Assembly: GCF_030817475.1 (NCBI RefSeq)
Contig: NZ_JAUSZJ010000002.1
Coordinates: 1,727,501 to 1,791,500, forward strand
Direction: 5' to 3'
Length of the DNA: 64,000 nucleotides
Origin: Streptomyces sp. V2I9
GTDB lineage: Bacteria; Actinomycetota; Actinomycetes; Streptomycetales; Streptomycetaceae
Shown: positions 26,645 through 34,199 of the stretch, piece after piece
Position numbering within the stretch: position 1 is the stretch's first letter
Layout: the number at the start of each line of letters is the position of its first letter
Made by a program: the position numbers and the translations under genes
The notes under the pieces: generated by a model
Database searches by the model: none
What the model saw: the letters and a program-made list of their open reading frames with translations, nothing else
Told to the model about the DNA's origin: nothing

Positions 26645-26675
26645 ACCTTTCAGCCTCAACCATGGTTGAGGTCAA
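26645..26675 (-). promoter_or_regulatory. SoxR-type operator within a 19-bp-spaced promoter
   Basis: CCTCAACCATGGTTGAGG (26654-26671) is a perfect 18-bp palindrome of the CCTCAA-n6-TTGAGG type bound by SoxR. On the minus strand it overlaps a -35 (TTGACC, 26670-26675) and sits in a 19-bp spacer before AAAGGT (26645-26650), the long spacing used by MerR-family activators. The predicted transcript would start at the ATG of the reductase gene. Confidence 0.8.
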
Positions 26676-26702
26676 GCCGGACCTCCGGAGAAGCGCACGG
26701 CA

Positions 26703-26708
26703 TACGGT
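26703..26708 (+). promoter_or_regulatory. -10 hexamer of a leaderless promoter (TACGGT)
   Basis: TACGGT lies six bases before ATG 26715 of the aminotransferase gene, with no ribosome binding site. The SoxR-type palindrome is 32 bases further upstream and could also affect this promoter. Confidence 0.5.
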
Positions 26709-26714
26709 GACGGC

Positions 26715-27554
26715 ATGACGACGCGCCCGCGGAACACCCCGAGCACCCCGGAAACACCGAACACACCCGTGCCGTACATCGAGTTCGACGGGCGGCCCGC
26801 CACCGAGGAGGATCTGCGGAATTCCACCCTGTACGGTTTCGGCCACTTCACCGCCCTCCAGGTACGGGACGGCGCGACGCGCGGCCTGGACGCGCACCTC
26901 GCCCGGATGGACGCCGCCAACCGGGAGCTGTTCGCACTTCCCCTGGGCGGCGGCCGGGTGCGGGAGCTGATCCGGCACGCCCTGGCCGGTGCGGGGCGGA
27001 CGGACGCCTCGGTGCGGGTCAACGTCCACCTGCCGCCCGGCGCGGAGGAGACGACCCTGATGGTGACGGTCCGGGAGCCCGCCGTCATGCCGGCCGGGGC
27101 GCGAAGCCTGATGTCGGTCCCGTACGCCCGCACGGCTCCGCACATCAAGCGGCCGGGCGAGTTCGGGCAGACGTACTACGGGATGCTGGCCGGGCGGGCG
27201 GGCTTCGACGAGGCGCTGCTGACCCTGCCCGGCGGGGTGGTCACCGAGGGCGCGATCACCAACATCGGTTTCTGGGACGGGACTTCGGTGGTGTGGCCCG
27301 ACGCGCCCGCGCTCACCGGGATCACGATGACGCTCCTGGAGCAGGGCCTCGACCGGGCCGGCCGGCCCTCGGTGCGCCGGCCGGTGACGCTGGACGGACC
27401 GGACGGAGTGGGCCGTTTCCCCGCGGCCTTCGTCTGCAACTCCCGGGGGATCGCGCCGGTGCGGAGGATCGACGACCACGCGTTCACGGTCGACGAGGAG
27501 CTGATGCGGGGGTTGCGCGCGGTGTACGACAGCGCCCCGGTGGACACCGTGTGA
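26715..27554 (+). CDS. Aminotransferase class IV (PLP) protein
   Basis: This 279-residue fold-type IV PLP enzyme is related to branched-chain aminotransferases and aminodeoxychorismate lyase. Features are PYIEFDGRPATEEDLRNSTL, YGFGHFTALQVRDG, a likely PLP lysine in APHIKRPGEFGQTYYG, and VTEGAITNIGFWDG followed by TGITMTLLEQGL, which form the cofactor phosphate-binding region. The exact reaction cannot be read from the sequence. The first 18 residues are Thr/Pro-rich. It is divergent from the SoxR-type reductase gene with 77 bp between starts, and the next gene follows after 55 bases. Confidence 0.85.
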   Translation: MTTRPRNTPSTPETPNTPVPYIEFDGRPATEEDLRNSTLYGFGHFTALQVRDGATRGLDAHLARMDAANRELFALPLGGGRVRELIRHALAGAGRTDASVRVNVHLPPGAEETTLMVTVREPAVMPAGARSLMSVPYARTAPHIKRPGEFGQTYYGMLAGRAGFDEALLTLPGGVVTEGAITNIGFWDGTSVVWPDAPALTGITMTLLEQGLDRAGRPSVRRPVTLDGPDGVGRFPAAFVCNSRGIAPVRRIDDHAFTVDEELMRGLRAVYDSAPVDTV

Positions 27555-27609
27555 GACCGCGTACGGAAGGGCGGGGCCGTCCGCCCCGGCCGTACCGGAC
27601 CATGGGGGT

Positions 27610-28071
27610 ATGCAGATCCACATCCAGGCATCGGACCTCCCCGGCCGCGACTGCGGTCCGGACAGCGACTTTCCGGGGTACGAGAACATCCACGTCGGCG
27701 TCCAGCGCAAGGACCGGCCGGACGAACTGCTCGGCCCGCACCCCGCGGACGCGCCCTCCGCCTCATGGGCCCTCGACTGCACGGCCACCGTCACGGCGGA
27801 CGGGGTCGAGGTGGCGGGGCCGTACGTCCAGAACCGGCTGGGCGGGCGGTTCGTCTACCTGTCCTGGGGCACGGTGGACGGGGCAGGGGTCTTCACCATG
27901 TTCCGGCGCGCCAAACTGATGTTCGCCGACATCGAGCCGGAGGTCCTGGAGTCGGCCGCACGCACCGGCCACCTCACCGGGCGGCTCGGGCTCACCGACG
28001 CCAAGGGGCAGCCGCTGTGCGCCCGCGTGCGTCCGCCGCAGATCACCTGGAGCGCCACGGGCGGGGCGTGA
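27610..28071 (+). CDS. DUF5990-family protein
   Basis: This 153-residue soluble protein of unknown function begins MQIHIQASDLPGRDCGPD, with ENIHVGVQRKDRPDELLG, ATVTADGVEVAGPYVQN and FVYLSWGTVDGAGVFTMFRR. These are features I associate with DUF5990 proteins of actinobacteria. It is all-beta in appearance with no signal peptide or membrane segment. The start is ATG 27610, preceded by GGGGGTA rather than a good ribosome binding site. It may be co-transcribed with the aminotransferase 55 bases upstream. Confidence 0.75.
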   Translation: MQIHIQASDLPGRDCGPDSDFPGYENIHVGVQRKDRPDELLGPHPADAPSASWALDCTATVTADGVEVAGPYVQNRLGGRFVYLSWGTVDGAGVFTMFRRAKLMFADIEPEVLESAARTGHLTGRLGLTDAKGQPLCARVRPPQITWSATGGA

Positions 28072-28209
28072 CCACCGCCCGACCGCGGCGCGCCCCGGAG
28101 GCGGGACGCACCCGGCCCGGAGTCCGGCCCACAGTCCACCACCGGTCCCGCCGGAGTCCGCACCACAGTCCGGCCCGGAAGCGGAACGCGTCCGAGGCGG
28201 CGGAACCGA

Positions 28210-28253
28210 CACCGCCCCCGCCGGTCCAGGGGGGTGGGCCGGCGGGGGCGGGT
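28210..28253. terminator. GC-rich hairpin after the DUF5990 gene
   Basis: CACCGCCCCCGCCGGTC (28210-28226) pairs with GGCCGGCGGGGGCGGGTG (28236-28253) with one bulge and one G-T pair. A terminator for the upstream pair of genes is likely. The rest of the 28072-28561 spacer holds a Crp-like site and no gene that I can see. Confidence 0.6.
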
Positions 28254-28326
28254 GCCGTGGGGGGGGCGGGGGTCCCGTCCCGTGGGGGGGTGTCATGCGT
28301 GTGCCCGGCGCCCGCCCGGCCACACA

Positions 28327-28342
28327 TGTGATCTGGGTCACA
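28327..28342. promoter_or_regulatory. Crp-like binding site
   Basis: TGTGATCTGGGTCACA matches the classical TGTGA-n6-TCACA and also the GTG-n6-GNCAC pattern reported for Streptomyces Crp. It lies 220 bases upstream of the wall-anchored protein gene at 28562. Whether it acts there is untested. Confidence 0.6.
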
Positions 28343-28561
28343 CTCCGTCGTCGCACCTCACCCGATCGGCACCGTGCCCGGCGGCACGGACCGAACGGCC
28401 CAGTCGCACCGCCTCGACCTGCGGTGTTCCAGCTCGGCAAGGGTGCCGCGCCGGTCCGTACGGGTGAAAGCTGATCGGACGTCAGAAGGCGGCGGCGACC
28501 GTATCCCCGTTGGCTCGGGGCCAGGACACACCTGCTCGCGCCGTCTGCCCGGAGGATCACC

Positions 28562-29107
28562 ATGCGCAGTCCTGCCCGCCTCGTGACCGGCACCGTCGGT
28601 GCCGCGTTCACCGTCATCGCGTTCGGTCTCGCCGCCGCCGCTCCGTCCGCGTACGCGGGTGACTTCGGCCGTCTGGAGATCACCCCGTCCACCGCGGTTC
28701 CCGGCGCCACCGTCACCGTGAACACCACCGCCTGCGGCCCCAAGGGCTCGGGCATCGGCGACGCCAACGAACTGAACGCCGGGGACTTCGAGATGCGCCC
28801 CGGCACCCACAAGGAGGTCGTGGTCGGCCAGTTCACCGTGCCGCACGACACCCGGCCCGGCATCTACGAGATCGTCGTCTCCTGCGACAACGGCAAGGAC
28901 GCGGTCGGTGACCTCGAGGTGATCGGCGGAGGCAAGCCCGACAAGCCGATCCACGACCGCCCGTCCGGCCATGTGCGGACCGGGGTCGGCGGCAGCGTCG
29001 AACCGAACTCCACCCGGGTCGCGCTCGGCGTCGGCGTGATCGGTCTGGCCGCCGTCGGCGGACTGTGGCTGATGCGCCGCCGCTCCGAGGGCGCCGGAGG
29101 AAGCTGA
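28562..29107 (+). CDS. Secreted protein with sortase-type C-terminus
   Basis: This 181-residue protein has a signal peptide (AFTVIAFGLAAAAPSAYA, cleavage after about residue 31), a beta-rich domain with two cysteines (TTACGPKG and VVSCDNGK), and a C-terminal sorting-like tail. The tail consists of HVRTG (137-141), a Gly/Pro spacer, a hydrophobic helix (about 153-171) and RRR (172-174). The layout resembles sortase substrates with a divergent TG motif instead of LPXTG. A class F sortase gene follows 101 bases downstream in the same direction, so it is the probable substrate. Ribosome binding site GGAGGATCACC precedes the ATG. Confidence 0.82.
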   Translation: MRSPARLVTGTVGAAFTVIAFGLAAAAPSAYAGDFGRLEITPSTAVPGATVTVNTTACGPKGSGIGDANELNAGDFEMRPGTHKEVVVGQFTVPHDTRPGIYEIVVSCDNGKDAVGDLEVIGGGKPDKPIHDRPSGHVRTGVGGSVEPNSTRVALGVGVIGLAAVGGLWLMRRRSEGAGGS

Positions 29108-29208
29108 CCCGCCCGCACGGAAGCCGCAGCACCGCTTCCCCCCTGACCGGGCGGGGCGCGTCCCCGAGCGCGCCCCGTCCGCCCGGACCACCGACCGAGG
29201 ACGACGCC

Positions 29209-29841
29209 GTGTCCCCAAGCGCGCAGAAGGCCAAGGGCTGGCTGGTGGGCATCGCCGTACTGTGCGGGGTCTGGCTCGTCCAGAACGGCCCCGGCGGCCA
29301 GCTCATCCCGCCGCAGCCCTCCAGCGCCCAGGCGTTCGCCGCCGGGCCCCAGCTCCAGCCCGGATCGCCGGTCGCCGAACCGATGGACCGCTCCGAGCCG
29401 GTCCGCATCCGCATTCCGGCCATCGACGTGGACGCCCCGATGACCCGGCTGGGACTGGCCGCCGACGGCAGCCTCGACGTACCGCCGGACGAGGACCGCA
29501 ACCTCGCCGGCTGGTACGGGGGCGGCGTCCCGCCCGGCGCGCGGGGCACCGCGATCGTCGCGGGGCACGTGGACAACGCGGAGGGTCCGGCCGTCTTCTA
29601 CGCCCTGGGGTCCCTGACCAAGGGGACCACGGTCGAGGTGGACCGCAAGGACGGGCACACGGCCGTGTTCTCGATCGACGCGATCGAGGTCTACGACAAC
29701 GACGCCTTCCCCGACCAGCGTGTCTACGGCGACGCGCCGCACGCCGCGCTCCGGCTGATCACCTGCGGCGGCGGCTTCTCCGAGGAGACCGGCTACCAGG
29801 GCAACGTGGTGGCGTACGCGCACCTCACCGGCGTGCGCTGA
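29209..29841 (+). CDS. Class F sortase
   Basis: This 210-residue membrane-anchored transpeptidase has an N-terminal membrane helix (GWLVGIAVLCGVWLV), a short linker, and a sortase domain starting at VRIRIPAIDVDAPMTRLG. The catalytic pair is His120 (VAGHVDN) and Cys186 (RLITCGGGF). The Arg expected on the next strand is not obvious: the segment reads ETGYQGNVVAYAHL. The start is GTG 29209 with GAGG upstream; an in-frame extension starting at 29065 overlaps the previous gene and has no signal. It probably anchors the protein encoded immediately upstream to the cell surface. Confidence 0.88.
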   Translation: MSPSAQKAKGWLVGIAVLCGVWLVQNGPGGQLIPPQPSSAQAFAAGPQLQPGSPVAEPMDRSEPVRIRIPAIDVDAPMTRLGLAADGSLDVPPDEDRNLAGWYGGGVPPGARGTAIVAGHVDNAEGPAVFYALGSLTKGTTVEVDRKDGHTAVFSIDAIEVYDNDAFPDQRVYGDAPHAALRLITCGGGFSEETGYQGNVVAYAHLTGVR

Positions 29842-29928
29842 GGGACCGGTCCCCGCTGCGGCCGGGATGCGCGCGGGAGCGACGACCGGCGGCCGTCCGG
29901 CCCGCGCGGAGCCGGCGGCCGGCGGCCC

Positions 29929-30720
29929 TCACGCGTTCCACTGGTCGAAACCCAGCTTGGCCACCAGCGAGAACACCACGGTCAGCAGCACCGCCCGGAC
30001 GAAGCCGCTCCCCCGGCTCAGCGCCATCCGGGCCCCGACCATCCCGCCCGCCAGGTTGAAGACGGCCATCACGGCCGCGAGCTGCCACAGCACGGTGCCC
30101 TGGTACGCGAACATCGCCAGCGCCCCCGCGTTGGTGCACACGTTGACGATCTTCGCCGTGGCCGACGCGGTCACGAGGTCCAGATGGAGCACGGCGGTCA
30201 GGGCCAGCACCAGGAAGGTGCCCGTGCCCGGCCCGAACAGGCCGTCGTAGAAGCCGATGCCGCCGCCGACCAGCACGATCGCCGTGATGATCCGGGCCCT
30301 GGCGACCGGGCGGTCCGTGCCGTCGCCCGCAGCGGCCGTGCCGAAGGACGGACGCAGCATCACGAAGGCCGCGACTCCGAGCAGCACCACCATGATCACC
30401 GGGCGGAGCACCTCGCTGCTGATCCCGGCGGCGAAGAACGCACCGGTCATCGACCCCGCCAGCGCCATCAGCCCGACCCGTACCGCGAGCCCCACCCGTA
30501 CCGGGGCCTTGCGCAGATAGGTCACCGCCGCACCCGAGGTGCCCACGATCGCCACGGCTTTGTTGGTACCGAGGACGTGGGCCGCCGGTACGTGCGGGAG
30601 GCCGAGCAGCAGCGCGGGCAGGAGCAGCAGTCCGCCGCCGCCCACCACCGCGTCGATCCAGCCGGCGGCGGCCGCGGCGAGGCAGAGAAGGATCAGCGTG
30701 GTCAGCGATATGTCAGGCAC
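29929..30720 (-). CDS. TSUP-family (TauE/SafE) membrane permease
   Basis: This 263-residue integral membrane protein has about eight hydrophobic segments. The two conserved TSUP half-motifs are visible: AAGWIDAVVGGGGLLLLPAL in the first half and GFYDGLFGPGTGTFLVLAL in the second. TSUP proteins are proposed carriers for sulfite, sulfoacetate and other organosulfur anions; the substrate here is unknown. Its GTG start is leaderless, six bases after TAGGGT. It diverges from nirB, with 250 bp between starts. Confidence 0.88.
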   Translation of the reverse strand: MPDISLTTLILLCLAAAAAGWIDAVVGGGGLLLLPALLLGLPHVPAAHVLGTNKAVAIVGTSGAAVTYLRKAPVRVGLAVRVGLMALAGSMTGAFFAAGISSEVLRPVIMVVLLGVAAFVMLRPSFGTAAAGDGTDRPVARARIITAIVLVGGGIGFYDGLFGPGTGTFLVLALTAVLHLDLVTASATAKIVNVCTNAGALAMFAYQGTVLWQLAAVMAVFNLAGGMVGARMALSRGSGFVRAVLLTVVFSLVAKLGFDQWNA

Positions 30721-30726
30721 GACCCG

Positions 30727-30732
30727 ACCCTA
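30727..30732 (-). promoter_or_regulatory. -10 hexamer of a leaderless promoter (TAGGGT)
   Basis: On the minus strand TAGGGT ends six bases before the GTG of the TSUP gene. No ribosome binding site is present. Confidence 0.55.
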
Positions 30733-30882
30733 GACGCCTGTCGCCGGCCCGCTCGCCCCGGTCCGCACCCCGGACCGGCCGCCCCACCCCGGCGCCCCGC
30801 ACCCCGGCCCACCGCTCCGTCGCCCCTCGCCCCAGCGCTCGCCGGCCCCTCACAGGGCCCCGGTCCGTCCGCTGAGCGCAAG

Positions 30883-30920
30883 GTTCCGGCCGGGAAACAG
30901 CCGGGATGCCGCCGGGTAAC
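30883..30920 (+). promoter_or_regulatory. GlnR-type nitrogen control box upstream of nirB
   Basis: Four five-base elements at exact 11-base spacing, GTTCC-n6-GAAAC-n6-GATGC-n6-GTAAC, follow the GlnR pattern gTnAc-n6-GaAAc repeated. The second and fourth elements fit best. The box ends 50 bases before the nirB start. nirB is a known GlnR target in S. coelicolor (established knowledge). Confidence 0.75.
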
Positions 30921-30970
30921 ACCTGCCTCCCACGCTCGGTGCATGAGGACAACCGACGGAGGCCACTGAG

Positions 30971-33622
30971 ATGCCGGAGCCCACCCTCGACCCGAGCGCC
31001 ACCGCCGCTGCCGCAGCCGCAGCACCGGACGCCGGCCCGAGCACCCCCGCCCCCCCGGCCGCCACCGCCGCCGTCCCGACGATCGTGGTCGTCGGGCACG
31101 GCATGGTCGGCCAGCGGTTCCTGGAGACCCTGGCCGAGCGCGGGCTGACCCCGGCGGCCGGCGGCGCCCGCGTCGTCGTGCTCTGCGAGGAGCCGCGGCC
31201 CGCCTACGACCGGGTGGCGCTCACCTCGTACTTCGACGGCCGCAGCCCCGAGGAACTGTCGCTGGTGGAGCCGGACTTCATGGCGCGGCACGGCATCGAG
31301 CTGCATGTGGGCGATCCGGCGACGGGCATCGACCGGGAGGGGCGGACGGTGACCGCGCGGTCCGGCGCGGTGTTCCCGTACGACACGCTGGTGCTGGCGA
31401 CGGGCTCGTACCCCTTCGTGCCGCCGGTGCCGGGGAAGGACGCCCGGGGCTGCTTCGTGTACCGGACCATCGAGGACCTGCTCGCCATCGAGGAGTACGC
31501 GAAGGGCGCGGCGACCGGGGCGGTGGTCGGCGGCGGACTGCTGGGCCTGGAGGCCGCCGGGGCGCTCAAGGGTCTCGGACTCGCCACCCACGTCGTGGAG
31601 TTCGCGCCCCGGCTGATGCCGGTCCAGGTGGACGAGGGCGGCGGCGCGGCACTCCTGCGGACCGTCGAGGACATGGGCCTGACCGTGCACACGGGGGTCG
31701 GCACGCGGGAGGTCACCGCGGACGAGGCCGGCGCGGTGACCGGGATGGCCCTCTCCGACGGGTCCTCGCTCGCGGTCGACCTCGTGGTCTTCTCGGCGGG
31801 CGTACGGCCTCGGGACCAGCTGGCGCGTGCGTGCGGTCTCGCGGTCGGGGAGCGCGGCGGGATCGTGGTGGACGAGGAGTGCCGGACGTCGGACCCGGCC
31901 GTCTTCGCGGTCGGTGAGTGCGCGCTGGCCGCCGACGGCCGGGTGTACGGGCTGGTGGCGCCGGGGTACGAGATGGCCCGGACGGCGGCCGAGGTCATCG
32001 CGGGCGGGCGGTCCGCGTTCACCGGGGCTGACCTGTCGACGAAGCTGAAGCTGCTCGGTGTGGACGTGGCCTCGTTCGGGGACGCGCACGGGACGGCGGA
32101 GGGGGCGCTCGACGTCGTCTACTCCGACGCCCGGTCGGGGGTCTACAAGAAGCTGGTGATCGGTCGGGACGGGACCCTGCTGGGCGGGGTGCTGGTCGGG
32201 GACGCGGAGCAGTACGGCACGCTGCGGCCGATGACGGGCACGGTGCTGCCCATCGCCCCCGAGCAGCTGGTGCTGCCGGCCGGGGCGGGCGGCGGTCCGG
32301 TGGCGCTCGGCCCCGCCGCGCTGCCGGACGAGGCGGTGGTCTGTTCCTGCCACAACGTGACCAAGGGCGAGATCTGCGGGCACACCACGCTGCCCGAGGT
32401 GAAGAAGTGCACGAAGGCCGGTACGGGGTGCGGGAGTTGTCTCAAGGTGATCGGGCAGCTGATGCCGCCGCCCGAGGACGCCGGCCTGTGCGGCTGCTTC
32501 CCGTACGGCCGCAGCGAGCTGTACGAGATCGTCCGCACCCTGCGGGTCACCTCGTTCGCCGCGCTGCTCGACTCCCACGGCCGCGAGGAGGCGCGGGGCG
32601 GGGACGGCTGCGAGGTCTGCAAGCCGACGGTCGGCTCGGTCATCGCCTCGCTCGCCCCCACGGTCGGCGCGAGCGGCTATGTGCTGGACGGCGAGCAGGC
32701 GGCGCTCCAGGACACCAACGACCACTTCCTGGCCAACCTCCAGCGCAACGGGTCGTACTCGATCGTGCCGCGCGTTCCGGGCGGCGAGATCACCCCCGAG
32801 AAGCTCATCGTCATCGGTGAGGTGGCCCGCGACTTCGGCCTCTACACGAAGATCACGGGCGGCCAGCGCATCGACCTCTTCGGCGCTCGGGTCGACCAGC
32901 TCCCGCCGATCTGGGCCCGTCTGGTGGAGGCGGGCTTCGAGTCCGGGCACGCGTACGGGAAATCACTGCGCACGGTCAAGTCCTGCGTGGGGCAGACCTG
33001 GTGCCGCTACGGCGTGCAGGACTCCGTGCGGATGGCGATCGACCTGGAGCTGCGCTACCGGGGCCTGCGCTCCCCGCACAAGCTGAAGTCGGCGGTCTCC
33101 GGCTGCGCCCGCGAGTGCGCGGAGGCGCGGGGCAAGGACTTCGGGATCATCGCCACCGCCCAGGGCTGGAACCTCTACGTCGGCGGCAACGGCGGGGCCA
33201 CCCCGCGCCACGCGGACCTGCTGGCCCAGGACCTGTCGGACGCCGAACTGGTGCGGCTCATCGACCGGTTCCTGATGTTCTACATCCGCACCGCCGACCG
33301 CCTGGAGCGCACCTCGGCCTGGCTGGAGCGGATCGACGGCGGCCTGGACCACGTCCGGGACGTGGTCGTCCACGACTCGCTGGGCCTCTGCGACGAGCTG
33401 GAGCGCCTGATGGCCGACCATGTGGCGGGCTACCGCGACGAGTGGGCCGAGACCATCGCCGACCCGGAACGGCTGCGGCGGTTCGTCACCTTCGTCAACG
33501 CCCCCGGCGCCCCCGACCCCTCGGTGAGGTTCGTTCCGGAGCGGGACCAGATCAAGCCCGATCTGGGACTGCTCGCGGGACCCGTGCTCGCCGTCCGCAC
33601 CCTCGAAGGGACCGCGTCCTGA
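30971..33622 (+). CDS. nirB: Assimilatory nitrite reductase large subunit
   Basis: This 883-residue siroheme enzyme reduces nitrite to ammonium with NAD(P)H. After an Ala/Pro-rich leader there is an FAD/NAD(P) reductase part (VVVGHGMVGQRFLETL, AVVGGGLLGLEAAGALKGLG) and a BFD-like 2Fe-2S domain starting at Cys458-x-Cys460 (CSCHNVTKGEIC) and ending with CGSC. The siroheme/4Fe-4S reductase half carries Cys672, Cys678, Cys712 and Cys716 (CVGQTWC and CARECAEARGKDFG). All cofactor ligands look intact. GGAGG precedes the ATG. The stop overlaps the ATG of nirD (TGATG), giving a nirBD operon under a GlnR-type box. Confidence 0.97.
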   Translation: MPEPTLDPSATAAAAAAAPDAGPSTPAPPAATAAVPTIVVVGHGMVGQRFLETLAERGLTPAAGGARVVVLCEEPRPAYDRVALTSYFDGRSPEELSLVEPDFMARHGIELHVGDPATGIDREGRTVTARSGAVFPYDTLVLATGSYPFVPPVPGKDARGCFVYRTIEDLLAIEEYAKGAATGAVVGGGLLGLEAAGALKGLGLATHVVEFAPRLMPVQVDEGGGAALLRTVEDMGLTVHTGVGTREVTADEAGAVTGMALSDGSSLAVDLVVFSAGVRPRDQLARACGLAVGERGGIVVDEECRTSDPAVFAVGECALAADGRVYGLVAPGYEMARTAAEVIAGGRSAFTGADLSTKLKLLGVDVASFGDAHGTAEGALDVVYSDARSGVYKKLVIGRDGTLLGGVLVGDAEQYGTLRPMTGTVLPIAPEQLVLPAGAGGGPVALGPAALPDEAVVCSCHNVTKGEICGHTTLPEVKKCTKAGTGCGSCLKVIGQLMPPPEDAGLCGCFPYGRSELYEIVRTLRVTSFAALLDSHGREEARGGDGCEVCKPTVGSVIASLAPTVGASGYVLDGEQAALQDTNDHFLANLQRNGSYSIVPRVPGGEITPEKLIVIGEVARDFGLYTKITGGQRIDLFGARVDQLPPIWARLVEAGFESGHAYGKSLRTVKSCVGQTWCRYGVQDSVRMAIDLELRYRGLRSPHKLKSAVSGCARECAEARGKDFGIIATAQGWNLYVGGNGGATPRHADLLAQDLSDAELVRLIDRFLMFYIRTADRLERTSAWLERIDGGLDHVRDVVVHDSLGLCDELERLMADHVAGYRDEWAETIADPERLRRFVTFVNAPGAPDPSVRFVPERDQIKPDLGLLAGPVLAVRTLEGTAS

Positions 33623-34005
33623 TGACCACCGCGACGAACACGACGGCGCAGGAGGGCACCGGCGGTTCCGTGCCGCCCGCCGGGTCCGTGCGGCTCGCCC
33701 ACGGAGGCGGCTGGCTGACGGTCTGCGACCGGGAGCTGCTGACCCCCGGACGGGGCGTCGCCGCCCTGCTCCCGGACGGGGACCAGGCGGCCGTCTTCAC
33801 CGACCGGTCCGGCCGGGTGTACGCGATCGGCAACCGGGACCCGTTCACCGGGGCGTACGTCCTCGCGCGCGGGCTGCTCGGCTCGGTCGGCGGGCGGGCG
33901 TTCGTCGCCTCGCCGCTGCTGAAGCAGCGGTTCGACCTGACCACGGGAGCGTGCCTGGACGACCCGGACGCCTCGGTCCCGGTGTTCCCCGTACGGGTGG
34001 ACTGA
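33622..34005 (+). CDS. nirD: Nitrite reductase small subunit
   Basis: This 127-residue protein of the Rieske-like NirD family has WLTVCDRELLTPGRGVAAL, VAVFTDRSGRVYAIGN-type strands, DPFTGAYVLARGLLGSVGG and SPLLKQRFDLTTGACLDDP. NirD proteins keep the Rieske fold but lack the Cys/His cluster ligands, as here, and support NirB activity. It starts at the ATG overlapping the nirB stop. A duplicated hairpin follows the stop codon. Confidence 0.93.
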   Translation: MTTATNTTAQEGTGGSVPPAGSVRLAHGGGWLTVCDRELLTPGRGVAALLPDGDQAAVFTDRSGRVYAIGNRDPFTGAYVLARGLLGSVGGRAFVASPLLKQRFDLTTGACLDDPDASVPVFPVRVD

Positions 34006-34007
34006 TC

Positions 34008-34069
34008 GCGGACGGCGGCGCCGTCCGCCGCACCGGCCGCGGACGGCGGCGCCGTCCGCCGCACCGGCC
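34008..34069 (+). terminator. Tandemly duplicated terminator hairpin after nirD
   Basis: A 31-bp unit is repeated exactly (34008-34038 and 34039-34069). Each contains GCGGACGGC-GGC-GCCGTCCGC, a nine-bp stem with a three-base loop. The first copy starts three bases after the nirD stop. Confidence 0.8.
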
Positions 34070-34093
34070 GCCTGCGCAACTCCTCCGCCGGGC

Positions 34094-34126
34094 GTTCACC
34101 CGCGCGTGCCGATCCGTCCATTCCGC
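34094..34126 (+). promoter_or_regulatory. Possible PHO box upstream of the PhoX-like gene
   Basis: GTTCACC (34094-34100) is a perfect PhoP direct-repeat core. The next 11-base units are weak (CGTGCCG, GTCCATT). A TACAGT hexamer (34132-34137) could be the -10. The match to the downstream phosphatase makes PhoP control plausible, but only one repeat is convincing. Confidence 0.4.
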
Positions 34127-34199
34127 TCTCCTACAGTCCTGACGCGCGACCCGCCGGTCCGTCCGGAGCGGTGGGCCCACACTCATGCGTGGAGTGATC

